Notes: a model not told the origin generated them from the sequence alone. A stretch of DNA of 64,000 bases from Pseudomonadota bacterium (GCA_029563075.1 JAKQTN010000033.1:91908-155907); one strand, 5' to 3'; counted from the first letter of the stretch, positions 47,811 through 59,139 are shown. Made by a program: numbers and translations.

Positions 47811-49259
47811 TTATAACAGGAAAATAGTCGCCAACCCTAAAAAGATGAAAAAACCACCACTATCCGTCATGGCCGTAATCAACACGCTGGTACCCACTGC
47901 CGGGTCACGGCCCAGCTTATTCATCATCAATGGAATCATCACGCCCATCACTGCAGCAAGCAGTAAATTAAGTGTCATTGCTGTCGTCATCACTAAGCCT
48001 AACTGGTAATTTCCATAGAGTGCATATGCAATCAAACCCAGCACACCGCCCCATAGCAAGCCATTGAGCAACGCCACACCGAGCTCTTTCTTAATGAGCG
48101 AGTGCATATTATGTGATGAGATCTGACCTAATGCCAAGCCACGTACAATCATGGTGGTGGTTTGGTTGCCAGAGTTGCCACCAATACCGGCCACAATCGG
48201 CATGAGCGCGGCTAAAGCAACAATCTTTTCAATCGACCCTTCAAATAATCCGATCACTCTTGAAGCAACGATTGCGGTCACCAAATTAATCGCCAGCCAT
48301 GCCCAGCGGTTTTGTACTGATTTCCATACCGAAGCAAAAAAGTCTTCTTCCTCACGTAAACCCGCCATCGAAAGCATATCGGATTCAGATTCGTCACGAA
48401 TATAGTCCATCACCGCATCCACTGTAATACGCCCTACAAGCTTATTATTAGCATCCACCACTGGCGCCGTTACCAAGTCATACCGCTCAAAAGCCTGCGC
48501 TGCTTCATCAGAAACATCCTCCGGATGGAACGCTACCGCATCAGCCACCATGACATCTGCCACATTCGCATCCAAGTCATTCACAACCATACGCGTAAGG
48601 GGTAATACGCCACGTAAAATATCGTTTCGATCTACCACAAACAATTTATCGGTATGATCCGGCAAATTACCTAAGCGACGCAGATAGCGCAGCGCCACTT
48701 CCAAAGTAATGTCTTCGCGGATGGTGACAATATCAAAATCCATCAGTGCGCCGACGGCGTCATCTGGATATGACAGCGTCGATTGCAGGCGCTCACGATT
48801 TTGCGTGTCCAGACTGTCCAGAAGATCCTGCAATACGTCTTTTGGCAAATCAGGTGCTAAATCCGCCAGCTCGTCCGTATCTAACTGCTCAGCAGCTGCT
48901 AGCAGCTCTTCAGGCTCCATGTCTGCAATCAGGCTTTGTCGTACAGAGTCTGATACCTCCAGCAGAATTTCACCGTCACGATCCGCCTTAACCAGGTCCC
49001 AAAGATTTAAGCGGTCTTCTAGCGGGAGTGCTTCGAGAATATACGCGACATCAGCAGGGTGTAATGCATCTAATTTTTTTTGTAATTCAATCAGATTTTG
49101 CTTATGTACCAACTGTTCTATCAAGGCGTGTTTCGGCATGTCTTGTTTATGCACAAGATCCTCTATCAACCGGTGTTTCTCTAAAAGAGAAATCACTTGT
49201 TGCAGACTTTCGCTCAGGCTTTCCTTAGGACTTTCTTTAACTTCTTGGAGATCGGACAT
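47811..49259 (-). CDS. mgtE: Magnesium transporter MgtE
   Basis: A 482-residue Mg2+ channel. An N-terminal MgtE domain of helical repeats (about 50-140), two CBS domains (about 145-270) and five C-terminal membrane helices (about 300-482) are seen; the last part includes PIVAGIGGNSGNQ, the pore signature, and the VGTSVLITAMTDSGGFF segment. The ATG at 49259 is preferred over an in-frame TTG 21 bases upstream because AAGG precedes it. Mg2+ gating through the CBS domains is known for the family. Confidence 0.94.
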   Translation of the reverse strand: MSDLQEVKESPKESLSESLQQVISLLEKHRLIEDLVHKQDMPKHALIEQLVHKQNLIELQKKLDALHPADVAYILEALPLEDRLNLWDLVKADRDGEILLEVSDSVRQSLIADMEPEELLAAAEQLDTDELADLAPDLPKDVLQDLLDSLDTQNRERLQSTLSYPDDAVGALMDFDIVTIREDITLEVALRYLRRLGNLPDHTDKLFVVDRNDILRGVLPLTRMVVNDLDANVADVMVADAVAFHPEDVSDEAAQAFERYDLVTAPVVDANNKLVGRITVDAVMDYIRDESESDMLSMAGLREEEDFFASVWKSVQNRWAWLAINLVTAIVASRVIGLFEGSIEKIVALAALMPIVAGIGGNSGNQTTTMIVRGLALGQISSHNMHSLIKKELGVALLNGLLWGGVLGLIAYALYGNYQLGLVMTTAMTLNLLLAAVMGVMIPLMMNKLGRDPAVGTSVLITAMTDSGGFFIFLGLATIFLL

Positions 49260-49381
49260 GCTTAACCTTGATAGTGGCAAAACCGCATAAAACGTTATTA
49301 TGATTTATTTTTATGATTTATTTGTTATTTGCTCGTAAATTAGCGCTTAAAATATCATGCGACAACTGAAGAAAACTACAT

Positions 49382-49618
49382 ATGACCAGGCAGCTTAATT
49401 TATATTCCACCTCGCATTGTCATTTGTGTGAACTGGCTTATTCGTTAGTATTGCAGCAGGGCACTAACAACATCGAAGTAAACCTCATCGAAATTGCAGA
49501 GAATGCAATTTTGCTAACTCGATATGGCTCACGCATTCCGGTATTACAGAGGCAAGATACGCAAGCCGAGCTTGATTGGCCATTTAATGAAACCAGTATT
49601 CGTGAATTCTTAAAATAG
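49382..49618 (+). CDS. Glutaredoxin family protein (DUF836)
   Basis: A 78-residue thioredoxin-fold protein with a redox CxxC (C13HLC16, after LYSTSH) and a cis-Pro strand (RIPVLQR). It resembles the small DUF836 glutaredoxin-like proteins of betaproteobacteria, whose redox partner is unknown. It is divergent from mgtE and ends at a bidirectional terminator before the ribosomal genes. Confidence 0.85.
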   Translation: MTRQLNLYSTSHCHLCELAYSLVLQQGTNNIEVNLIEIAENAILLTRYGSRIPVLQRQDTQAELDWPFNETSIREFLK

Positions 49619-49626
49619 TAGCCAAT

Positions 49627-49655
49627 AAAAAAGCCAGCAAAGTGCTGGCTTTTTT
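49627..49655. terminator. Bidirectional terminator at the end of the ribosomal superoperon
   Basis: A 13-bp stem (49627-49639 with 49643-49655), loop of three bases, with A6 before and T6 after, so it works on both strands. It ends the leftward rplQ transcript and the rightward glutaredoxin gene. Confidence 0.9.
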
Positions 49656-49674
49656 ATTACATCTGAATAATGAT

Positions 49675-50064
49675 TTATTCTGCAGCAACTGGTTCAGTGC
49701 TTGTATCCGGTCGATCTACCAACTCGACCAAGGCCATTGGTGCGTTATCACCATTACGGAAACCGCATTTTAAAATACGCAAATAACCGCCGTTGCGCGC
49801 GTTGTAGCGTGGGCCTAGTTCACCAAACAATTTACCAACAATATCGCGATCGCGTAAACGGCTAAAGGCGATACGACGATTAGCCAAAGTAGCATCTTTA
49901 CCTAATGTAATCAAAGGCTCTGCATATTTACGCAGCTCTTTTGCTTTTGGCAAAGTAGTTCTAATGATTTCATGGCGCAACAATGACACCGACATATTGC
50001 GGAACATGGCTGCACGATGGCTGCTAGTACGATTTAATTTACGATTGCTATTACCGTGACGCAT
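49675..50064 (-). CDS. rplQ: 50S ribosomal protein L17
   Basis: bL17, 129 residues, beginning [12 protein letters not shown]. It is the last gene of the alpha block, 42 bases behind rpoA. A short acidic/Pro tail ([12 protein letters not shown]) follows the conserved core. Confidence 0.96.
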   Translation of the reverse strand: MRHGNSNRKLNRTSSHRAAMFRNMSVSLLRHEIIRTTLPKAKELRKYAEPLITLGKDATLANRRIAFSRLRDRDIVGKLFGELGPRYNARNGGYLRILKCGFRNGDNAPMALVELVDRPDTSTEPVAAE

Positions 50065-50106
50065 AGTAATTCCTTAAAGTTTCTTTACTTAATATTAAGC
50101 TACTGG

Positions 50107-51093
50107 TTAAGCTTTTTCTAAACCAACAGGTGGCCAGTTTTCAAGCTTCATGCCCAAAGTTAAGCCTTTAGTTGCCAATACATCTTTAATTTCATTCAAA
50201 GATTTGCGACCCAAGTTAGGGGCTTTTAATAATTCATTTTCGCTACGCTGGATCAAATCACCAATGTAGAAAATATTCTCCGCCTTCAGGCAATTAGCCG
50301 AGCGTACTGTCAATTCCAAATCGTCTACTGGACGCAATAGAATTGGGTCAACCTGCGGCGCTGATTTTACTTCGACTTCGCTCGGCGAACCTTCCAGGTT
50401 AGCAAACACAGACAATTGACCGATTAAAATACGCGCGGCATCACGAATCGCTTGTTCTGGCTCGATAATACCGTTGGTTTCAACATCCATCACCAGCTTG
50501 TCCAAATCGGTACGCTGCTCGACACGTGCGCTCTCTACCTGATAGCTCACTTTATTGATCGGGCTGAAAGATGCATCCACCATGATAAAACCTAAAACAC
50601 GGTCTTCTTCGTTAGCTTTTTGGCGGGCTGGAACTGGCTGATAACCACGGCCCATTTCAACCTTAACTTCTAGATTCAGTTTTCCGCCCTTGGTTAAATG
50701 CGCAATCACATGGTTTGGATTCACTATTTCAGCGTCATGGCCTGTTTCAAAGTCACCAGCTGTTACAACACCTTCGGTAGACTTATTCAGCGTTAAGATC
50801 GTTTCAGACTTATTGTTGAGCTTTAATGCCACACCTTTAAGGTTAAGTAGAATATCAACAACATCTTCTTGTACACCCTCGATGGTTGAGTACTCATGCA
50901 CTACGCCATCAATTTTGACTTCGGTAATCGCAAAGCCTGGAATAGATGACAGCAGAACACGACGCAGCGCATTACCTAATGTATAACCAAAACCACGTTC
51001 CATCGGCTCTAAAGTCACACGAGCGCGTAATGGTGTAATCACTTCTACATCTACTACATGTGGTTTCAAATATTCAGTTGGATTGTTTTGCAT
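50107..51093 (-). CDS. rpoA: RNA polymerase alpha subunit
   Basis: A 328-residue subunit that seeds assembly of RNA polymerase. The N-terminal dimerisation domain (about 1-235; [21 protein letters not shown]) and the C-terminal domain (about 250-318; [35 protein letters not shown]) that contacts UP elements and activators are complete. It follows rpsD in the alpha block. Confidence 0.97.
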   Translation of the reverse strand: MQNNPTEYLKPHVVDVEVITPLRARVTLEPMERGFGYTLGNALRRVLLSSIPGFAITEVKIDGVVHEYSTIEGVQEDVVDILLNLKGVALKLNNKSETILTLNKSTEGVVTAGDFETGHDAEIVNPNHVIAHLTKGGKLNLEVKVEMGRGYQPVPARQKANEEDRVLGFIMVDASFSPINKVSYQVESARVEQRTDLDKLVMDVETNGIIEPEQAIRDAARILIGQLSVFANLEGSPSEVEVKSAPQVDPILLRPVDDLELTVRSANCLKAENIFYIGDLIQRSENELLKAPNLGRKSLNEIKDVLATKGLTLGMKLENWPPVGLEKA

Positions 51094-51142
51094 AAAATTC
51101 CTTGACGTTATTGGATGAATGAGCGATTGAACTAAGCATTAA

Positions 51143-51772
51143 TTACTTAGAATACAACTCAACGACCAATGATTCGTTAATGGTTGAAGGCAAATCATCA
51201 CGCTGTGGTTTAGATTTAAATGTACCTTTTAAGGCCTTTACATCTACTTCTAGCCACTCTGGGAAACCACGTTGCTCAGCAGCCTCAAGCGCGCCTTTAA
51301 TACGCAACTGTGTTTTTGATGCTTCAGCCACAGAAATCACATCACCCGCTTTTACCTGATATGAAGGAATGTTCACGCGTTTGCCATTTACCAGAATACT
51401 GTTATGACGCACGATTTGGCGTGCTTCCGTACGTGAACCACCTAAGCCCATACGGAACGCCACGTTATCCAGACGGCATTCAAGCAGCTGCAATAAGTTT
51501 TCGCCAGTAATGCCTTTTTGACGGTCGGCTTCAGCATAATAGCTACGGAACTGGCCTTCTAGAATGCCGTAAATACGACGCACTTTTTGTTTTTCACGCA
51601 ACTGTACGCCATAGTCTGATAAACGCGCGTTACGACGCTGACCGTGTTGGCCAGGTGGAAAGTTACGTTTTTCAATAGCACACTTATCGGTAAAGCATTT
51701 TTCCGCTTTTAAAAACAGTTTTTCGCCTTCGCGACGGCACTGACGGCATTTTGGGTCTAAATTTCTAGCCAA
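51143..51772 (-). CDS. rpsD: 30S ribosomal protein S4, TTG start
   Basis: uS4, 209 residues, starting [19 protein letters not shown]. The initiator is TTG (minus-strand ATCTTGGCTAGA), with GGAGAA seven bases before it; no ATG stands near the conserved N terminus, and the next upstream ATG would run into rpsK. In E. coli S4 represses the alpha operon, so a weak initiator could matter for feedback. Otherwise the protein is normal. Confidence 0.94.
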   Translation of the reverse strand: MARNLDPKCRQCRREGEKLFLKAEKCFTDKCAIEKRNFPPGQHGQRRNARLSDYGVQLREKQKVRRIYGILEGQFRSYYAEADRQKGITGENLLQLLECRLDNVAFRMGLGGSRTEARQIVRHNSILVNGKRVNIPSYQVKAGDVISVAEASKTQLRIKGALEAAEQRGFPEWLEVDVKALKGTFKSKPQRDDLPSTINESLVVELYSK

Positions 51773-51798
51773 GATAGTTCTCCAGTAATCTTTTTCGC

Positions 51799-52188
51799 TT
51801 AGATGCGACGTTTTTTGGGTGGGCGGCAACCGTTGTGAGGCACTGGCGTCACATCGGTAATGCTGGTAATTTTAAAACCAGCTGCGTTAAGTGCACGCAC
51901 TGCAGATTCACGGCCAGGGCCAGGACCTTTGATGCGCACTTCTAAATTTTTAACACCAGACTCTTGAGCAGATTTACCAGCAACTTCTGCTGCAACCTGT
52001 GCAGCAAATGGCGTACTTTTACGTGAGCCCTTAAAACCTTGTCCGCCAGATGTCGCCCAGGAGAGCGCATTACCTTGACGGTCAGTGATTGTAATAATCG
52101 TGTTGTTAAATGAAGCATGCACGTGGGCGATGCCCTCTGCAATGTTCTTTTTAACTTTTTTTCTTACACGTACATTAGCTTTTGCCAT
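51799..52188 (-). CDS. rpsK: 30S ribosomal protein S11
   Basis: uS11, 129 residues, in the order rpsM-rpsK-rpsD-rpoA-rplQ. Conserved [22 protein letters not shown] and the C-terminal [17 protein letters not shown] are present. Confidence 0.97.
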   Translation of the reverse strand: MAKANVRVRKKVKKNIAEGIAHVHASFNNTIITITDRQGNALSWATSGGQGFKGSRKSTPFAAQVAAEVAGKSAQESGVKNLEVRIKGPGPGRESAVRALNAAGFKITSITDVTPVPHNGCRPPKKRRI

Positions 52189-52239
52189 GTTGTACTGTCC
52201 TTACTAATAAATCTATATAAAATAATTGCTTCTGGTTAA

Positions 52240-52602
52240 CTATTTGGCTTGTTTAATTGCCTTAACCGGGCCTTTACGCGTACGCGCATTGGTTTTAGTG
52301 CGCTGGCCACGAACTGGCAGGCCACGGCGATGACGCACACCGCGATAGCAACCTAAATCCATTAGACGCTTGATGTTCATAGAAACTTCACGGCGCAAAT
52401 CGCCTTCTACTTTTACTTTGGCCACTTCGTCACGAAGCTTTTCAACATCTGCGTCGTTCAGATCCTTGACTTTAGTAGAAGCCAAAACTCCAGCCGCCGC
52501 ACAAATCTTTTGTGCAGTATTTCTACCAATACCAAAAATCGCGGTCAACGCGATTTCAGCGTGTTTATTATTCGGGATATTAACCCCAGCAATACGAGCC
52601 AT
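52240..52602 (-). CDS. rpsM: 30S ribosomal protein S13
   Basis: uS13, 120 residues ([40 protein letters not shown]). It heads the alpha block after rpmJ; about 130 bases separate them, which may hold a leader or processing signal. Confidence 0.97.
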   Translation of the reverse strand: MARIAGVNIPNNKHAEIALTAIFGIGRNTAQKICAAAGVLASTKVKDLNDADVEKLRDEVAKVKVEGDLRREVSMNIKRLMDLGCYRGVRHRRGLPVRGQRTKTNARTRKGPVKAIKQAK

Positions 52603-52731
52603 ACTTTAACTCCAAAACAAATCGCAACTTGTGGCGACCAAATAAAAAAGCCTTAGATTCTAACAGTTAGTGCCGGTTTTTACAAACTTGAAATCTCTTC
52701 AAATCAAAAACAAGCGACTGTCAGCACTCCA

Positions 52732-52845
52732 TTAACCTTGACGTTGTTTATGACGCGGGTCTGTACAAATGATACGTACAACGCCACGACGACGCACAAC
52801 CTTACAGTTACGGCACAATGTTTTTACTGATGCACGAACTCTCAT
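52732..52845 (-). CDS. rpmJ: 50S ribosomal protein L36
   Basis: bL36, 37 residues, with zinc ligands C11, C14, C27 and H32, the zinc-binding form ([14 protein letters not shown]...). It lies between infA and rpsM. GAGGTAATT precedes the start. Confidence 0.97.
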   Translation of the reverse strand: MRVRASVKTLCRNCKVVRRRGVVRIICTDPRHKQRQG

Positions 52846-52876
52846 AATTACCTCACTACCACTTAACTTTGTTTAA

Positions 52877-53095
52877 TTACTTCACGCGGAATGTAATCCG
52901 CGCTCTTGTTAAATCATAAGGCGTCATTTCAACTGTCACCTTGTCTCCCGGCAAAATACGAATATAGTGCATACGCATTTTTCCAGAAATATACCCCAGG
53001 ACCGTGTGCCCATTTTCCAACTTAACCTTAAATGTTGCATTTGGGAGATTTTCTAAGATCTCACCCTGCATCTCAATACGGTCTTCTTTTGCCAT
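52877..53095 (-). CDS. infA: Translation initiation factor IF-1
   Basis: IF-1, 72 residues, an OB-fold protein that binds the 30S A site during initiation. [20 protein letters not shown] and [16 protein letters not shown] are typical. In E. coli infA lies elsewhere; here it stands between secY and rpmJ, as in many betaproteobacteria. Confidence 0.97.
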   Translation of the reverse strand: MAKEDRIEMQGEILENLPNATFKVKLENGHTVLGYISGKMRMHYIRILPGDKVTVEMTPYDLTRARITFRVK

Positions 53096-53103
53096 CTTTA
53101 AAG

Positions 53104-54423
53104 TTATCGCGCTCCTGCGCCACCTTTAAAATTCGCTTTTTTAAGCAACCCTTCGTACTGATGGGACATCAAGTGTGATTGCACTTGAGTCATAAAATCC
53201 ATGGTTACCACTACAATAATCAGCAATGAAGTACCACCAAAATAAAATGGAGTGTTAAATTTCAATCTCAAAAATTCTGGCAACAAACATACCAAGGTAA
53301 TATATATGGCGCCCACCAAGGTTAAACGCCCCATAATCTTGTCAATGTACTTAGCTGTTTGCTCGCCTGGGCGGATGCCAGGTACGAACGCGCCACTTTT
53401 TTTCAAATTTTCAGCTGTTTCTTTTGGGTTAAACACTAACGCTGTATAAAAGAAACAGAAAAACATAATCGCAGCCGCAAAAAGCAAAATATAAATCGGC
53501 TGGCCTGGCGATAACACGTTGCTGATGTCTTTTAGCCAATACAAGCTCTCGCTGCTACCGAACCAGCCGGCCAATGTCGCCGGGAACAATATAATACTTG
53601 ACGCAAAAATTGGCGGGATCACGCCAGCCATATTGAGCTTCAACGGCAAGTGGGTTGTTTGACCACCATATACTTTGTTGCCCACTTGGCGCTTGGCATA
53701 ATTTACCGTAATTTTACGTTGGCCGCGCTCTACAAACACCACCAAAGCTGTTACTAACAACACCGCTACAAATAAAAACATCACCAGCGGTATTGAGAAT
53801 GCACCTGTACGTGCCAGTTCCAATGTACTACCAATTGCGCTTGGCAAGCCAGCCACAATACCCGCGAAAATGATGATTGAAATGCCATTGCCAATCCCGC
53901 GCTCTGTAATTTGCTCACCCAGCCACATCAAAAACATGGTGCCACTTACCAGAGTGATTACAGCAGTCAGTCTGAACGCCATGCCAGGATCCAATACCAG
54001 ACCAGCCTGGCCTTCCAGCGCAATGGCAATCCCTAAAGCCTGAAAAGTTGCCAGGAACAGGGTGCCATAACGTGTGTACTTGGTAATGGTACGTCTGCCT
54101 GCTTCACCCTCTTTTTTTAATTGCTCCAATTTAGGGGAAACCACGGTTGCCAACTGCATAATAATCGATGCAGAAATATACGGCATGATTCCTAAAGCAA
54201 ACACGGTAAAGCGAGACAACGCACCGCCTGAGAACATGTTAAACATGCCCAGAATACCGTTATTTTGCGAATCAAACAGTTGTTTCAATACAGCCGGATC
54301 TATGCCCGGCACCGGTATGTGCGCGCCCAAGCGAAACACCACCAAGGCTCCCAACACGAACCATAAGCGGCTCTTCAGCTCGCTCATTTTTCCAACCGTA
54401 CCCAAAAAGCTATCTTGCGCCAA
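53104..54423 (-). CDS. secY: Preprotein translocase subunit SecY
   Basis: The channel-forming subunit of the Sec translocon, 439 residues with ten membrane helices. The conserved [30 protein letters not shown] and [23 protein letters not shown] segments are present. It follows rplO in the spc block. Confidence 0.97.
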   Translation of the reverse strand: MAQDSFLGTVGKMSELKSRLWFVLGALVVFRLGAHIPVPGIDPAVLKQLFDSQNNGILGMFNMFSGGALSRFTVFALGIMPYISASIIMQLATVVSPKLEQLKKEGEAGRRTITKYTRYGTLFLATFQALGIAIALEGQAGLVLDPGMAFRLTAVITLVSGTMFLMWLGEQITERGIGNGISIIIFAGIVAGLPSAIGSTLELARTGAFSIPLVMFLFVAVLLVTALVVFVERGQRKITVNYAKRQVGNKVYGGQTTHLPLKLNMAGVIPPIFASSIILFPATLAGWFGSSESLYWLKDISNVLSPGQPIYILLFAAAIMFFCFFYTALVFNPKETAENLKKSGAFVPGIRPGEQTAKYIDKIMGRLTLVGAIYITLVCLLPEFLRLKFNTPFYFGGTSLLIIVVVTMDFMTQVQSHLMSHQYEGLLKKANFKGGAGAR

Positions 54424-54440
54424 TGCGTTTCTCTTCTTTT

Positions 54441-54878
54441 TTAAGCTTCTACAACTTTGCCGCCGGCTGCTTCAATAGCTGCACGAGCACCTTTGGTTAA
54501 TAGCAGGCCTTGTACTTTTACTTTCCTGGTCAACTCACCGGACAAATACACTTTTGCCGCTTTTACCGTGCCTGAAACCAACTTGGCTGATTTTAAAGCC
54601 AACAAATCAATGACATCAGCATCAAGCTCTAATAACTCACTCGTGCGAACACGTGCTGTATCAGCTTTAGTCATCGATTTGAAACCGCGTTTTGGTAAAC
54701 GGCGTTGCAAAGGCATTTGACCACCTTCAAAACCAACTTTATGGAAACCACCAGTACGTGATTTTTGACCTTTATGGCCACGACCGGCTGTTTTACCCAA
54801 ACCTGAACCAATACCGCGGCCAACGCGACGACGTTCTTTTTTAGCGCCTTCTGCAGGCTTAATTGTATTCAATTGCAT
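54441..54878 (-). CDS. rplO: 50S ribosomal protein L15
   Basis: uL15, 145 residues, with the glycine-rich N-terminal [22 protein letters not shown]. The start overlaps the rpmD stop as TAATG. Confidence 0.97.
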   Translation of the reverse strand: MQLNTIKPAEGAKKERRRVGRGIGSGLGKTAGRGHKGQKSRTGGFHKVGFEGGQMPLQRRLPKRGFKSMTKADTARVRTSELLELDADVIDLLALKSAKLVSGTVKAAKVYLSGELTRKVKVQGLLLTKGARAAIEAAGGKVVEA

Positions 54879-55075
54879 TATGCTTCTACCTTTAAGAGAT
54901 AGCTAACGGCATTAATCATGCCGCGAATTGCGGGGGTATCCTGCAGTTCAACAGTGTGGTGCATACGACGCAAGCCCAAACCTTTTACAGTGGCCTTGTG
55001 TGCTTCAATGCGACCGATTACGCTTCTTACCAGCGTCACCTTAATAGTTGCTGCGTCTTTTTTTGCTTTAGCCAT
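54878..55075 (-). CDS. rpmD: 50S ribosomal protein L30
   Basis: uL30, 65 residues ([28 protein letters not shown]), between rpsE and rplO, with a two-base gap before and an overlap after. Confidence 0.97.
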   Translation of the reverse strand: MAKAKKDAATIKVTLVRSVIGRIEAHKATVKGLGLRRMHHTVELQDTPAIRGMINAVSYLLKVEA

Positions 55076-55077
55076 GA

Positions 55078-55590
55078 TTAGCCTCTGATTTCTTCAACTG
55101 ATTTACCACGTTTTGCGGCAATCTCTGCAGGAGTATTCATTGACTCCAGGCCATTCAAGGTTGCGCGAACCAAGTTGTATGGATTCGTTGAACCGATACA
55201 TTTGGCCACTACGTTAGTAACACCCATTACTTCAAAAATCGCGCGCATCGCACCGCCTGCAATGATGCCGGTACCTTCGGAAGCCGGTTGAATGAACACT
55301 TTAGCCGCCCCATGAACACCTGTTACCGCATGATGCAATGTACCGTTATTCAAGTTTACCTTTAGCATGCCGCGACGTGCTTCGTCCATGGCTTTCTGGA
55401 CAGCCACCGGCACTTCACGCGCCTTGCCTTTACCCATGCCCACTGCGCCATCGCCGTCACCAACCACTGTCAATGCTGCGAAACTCATGATACGACCACC
55501 TTTAACCGTCTTACTTACACGGTTTACGGTAATCATTTTTTCACGCAAACCATCAGTTTGCTGTGATTGTTGTTCGATTTCTTTAGCCAT
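55078..55590 (-). CDS. rpsE: 30S ribosomal protein S5
   Basis: uS5, 170 residues ([52 protein letters not shown]). It follows rplR by 15 bases. Confidence 0.97.
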   Translation of the reverse strand: MAKEIEQQSQQTDGLREKMITVNRVSKTVKGGRIMSFAALTVVGDGDGAVGMGKGKAREVPVAVQKAMDEARRGMLKVNLNNGTLHHAVTGVHGAAKVFIQPASEGTGIIAGGAMRAIFEVMGVTNVVAKCIGSTNPYNLVRATLNGLESMNTPAEIAAKRGKSVEEIRG

Positions 55591-55605
55591 TATCCGTCTC
55601 GCTTA

Positions 55606-55959
55606 TTAGAATGACAGACCGTTTTCACGCGCAGCATCTGCCAACGCCTTGATACGACCATGATATTTGTAGCCTGAACGATCAAAAGCCACCGTAGTGA
55701 TACCTGCCTTTTTCGCTTTTTCGGCTATACGTTTGCCAATCACTGCAGCAGCTTCAACATTGCCGCCATTTTTTACCTTTTTACGCACATCCGCCTCAAC
55801 AGTTGAAGCACTTGCCAGTATCTTATCACCGGTTTCCGCGATAATCTGCGCATAGATATGCGTATTCGTACGATGCACGCTTAAACGTGTAACTTTTAAC
55901 TCGGCAATTTTGGCACGGGTTTTACGTGCACGGCGCAAGCGGTTATTTACATTGTTCAT
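55606..55959 (-). CDS. rplR: 50S ribosomal protein L18
   Basis: uL18, 117 residues, a 5S rRNA-binding protein ([55 protein letters not shown]). Confidence 0.97.
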   Translation of the reverse strand: MNNVNNRLRRARKTRAKIAELKVTRLSVHRTNTHIYAQIIAETGDKILASASTVEADVRKKVKNGGNVEAAAVIGKRIAEKAKKAGITTVAFDRSGYKYHGRIKALADAARENGLSF

Positions 55960-55973
55960 TTTTTAAGCCCTAA

Positions 55974-56507
55974 TTATTTTTTCTTGGTTTCTTTAATCGC
56001 CACCACTTCATCTGCATAGCGAACACCCTTGCCCTTGTAAGGCTCCGGCGCACGATAAGAACGAATCTGAGCGGCGATCTGACCAACAACCTGTTTATCA
56101 AAACCAGTCAAAATCACTTCTGTCGGCGTAGGTGTCTGCACTGTAACGCCTGCAGGCATTTTGTGATTGATCGGGTGTGAATAACCTAATTCCAGGTTAA
56201 GCATTGCGCCTTGTGCATTGGCTTTATAGCCAACACCCACCAAAGTGAGTTTGCGCGTAAAACCAACTGAAACCCCTTGAACCATATTTGCCACCAGCGC
56301 ACGCAACGTGCCAGACATGGCGCGGGAATGCTGACTGTCGCTAGTTGCAGTAAAAGTAATGGTATCACCTTCGCGTTTCAACTCAACCGCATCCGTCAAT
56401 GGATGCGAGAGCTTGCCCAATGGGCCGCTTACGGCGATATTGTTTGCACTTAGCGCCACTTCAACTTTAGCTGGAATAGCGACCGGATTTTTAGCAACAC
56501 GTGACAT
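55974..56507 (-). CDS. rplF: 50S ribosomal protein L6
   Basis: uL6, 177 residues, with the C-terminal RAPEPYKGKGVRYADEVV signature. It lies between rpsH and rplR in the spc block. Confidence 0.97.
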   Translation of the reverse strand: MSRVAKNPVAIPAKVEVALSANNIAVSGPLGKLSHPLTDAVELKREGDTITFTATSDSQHSRAMSGTLRALVANMVQGVSVGFTRKLTLVGVGYKANAQGAMLNLELGYSHPINHKMPAGVTVQTPTPTEVILTGFDKQVVGQIAAQIRSYRAPEPYKGKGVRYADEVVAIKETKKK

Positions 56508-56517
56508 TTGCTTCTCC

Positions 56518-56913
56518 TTAAGCCACTACGCACAGCACTTCGCCGCCGATACCGGCCGCCTGTGCTTTACGATCTGTCATTACACCCTTGGATGTAGACA
56601 ATATTGTCACACCAAGGCCATTCATTACTTTAGGGATGTTTTGACTGCCCTTGTAAACGCGAAGACCAGGCTTGCTTACACGATCAATCTTCTCAATCAC
56701 TGGACGGCCTGCATAATATTTCAAGCTGATGCTTAACACTGGCTTACCGTCATTTGCATGCACTGCAAAATCGTCAATGTAGCCTTCATCTTTTAACACG
56801 CTGGCGATAGCGCCTTTGAGTTTAGAAGCTGGCATAGAAACTGATAGCTTGTTTACACTTTGTGCGTTACGAATACGCGTTAGCATATCGGCAATCGGAT
56901 CACTCATACTCAT
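56518..56913 (-). CDS. rpsH: 30S ribosomal protein S8
   Basis: uS8, 131 residues ([42 protein letters not shown]). In E. coli it represses the spc operon by binding rplE mRNA; the same control may exist here. Confidence 0.97.
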   Translation of the reverse strand: MSMSDPIADMLTRIRNAQSVNKLSVSMPASKLKGAIASVLKDEGYIDDFAVHANDGKPVLSISLKYYAGRPVIEKIDRVSKPGLRVYKGSQNIPKVMNGLGVTILSTSKGVMTDRKAQAAGIGGEVLCVVA

Positions 56914-56928
56914 AAATCTATTCCCCCG

Positions 56929-57234
56929 TTACCAGCTAGCTTTGGTGACGCCTGGCACTTGGCCACTCATCATCAAATCGCGCAATTTACTACGCGCAAT
57001 ACCAAATTTACTGAAAACACCACGTGGACGGCCCGTGAGTGCGCAGCGGTTGCGCAAACGCACAGGACTTGCATTACGTGGCAGACTTTGCAATTTCAAA
57101 CGCGCATCGCGACGATCTTCAGCACTAGCTTTCTGATCATTGATAACTGCGTTCAAAGCATCGCGTTTCGCTGCGAATTTTTTCACGGTTTCGCGGCGTT
57201 TAAGCTCGCGCTCTGTCATACATGTTTTAGCCAT
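56929..57234 (-). CDS. rpsN: 30S ribosomal protein S14
   Basis: uS14, 101 residues, the longer zinc-free form (no CxxC pairs), ending in [27 protein letters not shown]. It starts four bases after rplE. Confidence 0.97.
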   Translation of the reverse strand: MAKTCMTERELKRRETVKKFAAKRDALNAVINDQKASAEDRRDARLKLQSLPRNASPVRLRNRCALTGRPRGVFSKFGIARSKLRDLMMSGQVPGVTKASW

Positions 57235-57237
57235 GTC

Positions 57238-57777
57238 TTAACCTCTAAAAGGAAAACTAAACGCTGCCAAAAGAGCCTTGGCCTCTTCGTCTGTTTTTGC
57301 CGTTGTAGTAATCGTAATATTCATGCCGCGAATCGCGTCAATTTTGTCATATTCGATTTCCGGGAATATGATTTGCTCTTTTACGCCCATGTTGTAATTG
57401 CCACGGCCGTCAAATGATTTTGCGGGAATGCCCCGGAAGTCACGAATACGTGGAATCGCAACCGTAATCAGACGATCCAGGAATTCATACATACGTTCGC
57501 GACGCAGGGTGACTTTACAGCCAACAGGATAATCGTCACGAATTTTAAAAGCCGCAACAGATTTCTTCGCTTTGGTCACGATCACTTTTTGACCAGCGAT
57601 TTTTTCCATGTCACCAACTGCATTTTCCATCACTTTTTTATCTGCAACCGCTTCGCCAACACCCATATTCAAGGTGATTTTTTCAATGCGAGGCACTTGC
57701 ATGATCGAAGTGTAACCAAACTGCTCGGTCATCTTTTTAACAACTGAGTCTTTATAGAATTGTTTTAAGCGCGCCAT
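57238..57777 (-). CDS. rplE: 50S ribosomal protein L5
   Basis: uL5, 179 residues, a 5S rRNA-binding protein ([34 protein letters not shown]). Confidence 0.97.
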   Translation of the reverse strand: MARLKQFYKDSVVKKMTEQFGYTSIMQVPRIEKITLNMGVGEAVADKKVMENAVGDMEKIAGQKVIVTKAKKSVAAFKIRDDYPVGCKVTLRRERMYEFLDRLITVAIPRIRDFRGIPAKSFDGRGNYNMGVKEQIIFPEIEYDKIDAIRGMNITITTTAKTDEEAKALLAAFSFPFRG

Positions 57778-57785
57778 GATTTATC

Positions 57786-58103
57786 CTATGCGTCCACTGC
57801 TTCGCCGTTAGACTTGAACACACGCACCTTGCGGCCGTCTTTCAATGTTTTGTAACCTACGCGGTCAGCTTTTTGTGTTGCACTATTAAATAACGCAACG
57901 TTTGAAATATCTACCGGCATTTCTATATTAATGATGCCACCAGCAATGCCTTTCATTGGGTTAGGTTTGGCATGTTTTTTAGCTACATTAACGCCCTCAA
58001 CCACCACATGACCTGAGTCAAGCACGCGCAGCACTGTACCGCGCTTGCCTTTGTCTTTACCTGTATTTAGAACGACCTGGTCGCCTTTATGAATTTTGCT
58101 CAT
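57786..58103 (-). CDS. rplX: 50S ribosomal protein L24
   Basis: uL24, 105 residues ([37 protein letters not shown]), the KOW-type protein at the exit tunnel. Confidence 0.97.
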   Translation of the reverse strand: MSKIHKGDQVVLNTGKDKGKRGTVLRVLDSGHVVVEGVNVAKKHAKPNPMKGIAGGIINIEMPVDISNVALFNSATQKADRVGYKTLKDGRKVRVFKSNGEAVDA

Positions 58104-58117
58104 TTTATTCCCTACCC

Positions 58118-58486
58118 TTACAACACTTCAGGTGCAAGAGAAACGATTTTCATGAAACGCTCACTACGCAGTTCGCGCGTCACTGGGCCGAATATACGGG
58201 TGCCAATCGGTTCTAATTTATTGTTGAGTAACACGGCAGCGTTGGTATCGAATTTAACCAACGAACCATCAGGACGGCGCACGCCTTTAGCAGTACGCAC
58301 CACAACCGCACTGTACACTTCACCTTTTTTAACGCGACCACGCGGCGCAGCATCTTTAATGCTGACCTTGATAATGTCGCCTATACCGGCGTAACGACGC
58401 TTTGAGCCGCCTAGCACCTTGATGCACTGCACAGAGCGGGCACCAGTGTTATCGGCAACTTCTAGCCGAGATTGCATTTGAATCAT
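58118..58486 (-). CDS. rplN: 50S ribosomal protein L14
   Basis: uL14, 122 residues, starting [17 protein letters not shown]. The ATG at 58486 is preferred over an in-frame ATG 15 bases upstream because GGAG stands in front of it and the family starts there. First gene of the spc block, with its own promoter about 145 bases upstream. Confidence 0.97.
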   Translation of the reverse strand: MIQMQSRLEVADNTGARSVQCIKVLGGSKRRYAGIGDIIKVSIKDAAPRGRVKKGEVYSAVVVRTAKGVRRPDGSLVKFDTNAAVLLNNKLEPIGTRIFGPVTRELRSERFMKIVSLAPEVL

Positions 58487-58629
58487 GAGAATAATCTCCA
58501 ACTTAATCCGTTAAACCAACACCAGCCGCATGATTTAGAAATAAGTCATCAACGGCCAATAGACCACGGTCAGTATTGGGGCGCTTGCTTTTTATGAACC
58601 AAAAGTCCATGAGCGCCGAAAAGTCCAAC

Positions 58630-58659
58630 ATTATAACGGGTATTTCTGGTTTGTAGCAA
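58630..58659 (-). promoter_or_regulatory. Internal sigma-70 promoter upstream of rplN
   Basis: On the minus strand TTGCTA (58654-58659), 18 bases and a perfect TATAAT (58630-58635), leaving a leader of about 135 bases before rplN. The position equals that of the E. coli spc promoter. The stretch 58502-58687 holds no gene. Confidence 0.7.
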
Positions 58660-58687
58660 GCCAAAAATACCTTTTTTACTACTTTAC

Positions 58688-58945
58688 TTAAGCTTTAACT
58701 ACCTTGCTGACTACCCACGTCTTTGTTTTAGACATCGGACGGCTTTCGGTAATAGTGACTAAATCACCTTCTTTGCATTCGTTGTTCTCGTCGTGTGCAT
58801 GGAATTTGTTCGACTTCACAACTACTTTACCGATTAGCGGATGTTTTACTTTACGCTCTACCAATACAGTGATGGTTTTATCCATTTTGTTGCTTACAAC
58901 GCGGCCGCTTAGGCTACGTACTACTTTTGTCGTTTCAGTCATCAT
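58688..58945 (-). CDS. rpsQ: 30S ribosomal protein S17
   Basis: uS17, 85 residues ([29 protein letters not shown]). The start overlaps the rpmC stop. It is the last gene of the S10 block, with about 185 non-coding bases before rplN. Confidence 0.97.
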   Translation of the reverse strand: MMTETTKVVRSLSGRVVSNKMDKTITVLVERKVKHPLIGKVVVKSNKFHAHDENNECKEGDLVTITESRPMSKTKTWVVSKVVKA

Positions 58946-59139
58946 TATGCCTGTTTCGCTTTCTCAGCCAATACGAGCTTCACACGCGCTACATCTTTGC
59001 GCACTTTGCCTAGCTGATCTACTTTAGTTAATTGTTGTGTGGCAATTTGCATGCGGAGCGAAAACTGCGCACGGCGCAATTCAATCAACTCAGCATTTAA
59101 CTCATCAACACTTTTTGCTCTTAAATCGGTGGCTTTCAT
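58945..59139 (-). CDS. rpmC: 50S ribosomal protein L29
   Basis: uL29, 64 residues, beginning [18 protein letters not shown]. The ATG at 59139 fits the family and has GGAAG before it; a frame from further upstream would extend nine residues. It lies between rplP and rpsQ. Confidence 0.96.
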   Translation of the reverse strand: MKATDLRAKSVDELNAELIELRRAQFSLRMQIATQQLTKVDQLGKVRKDVARVKLVLAEKAKQA

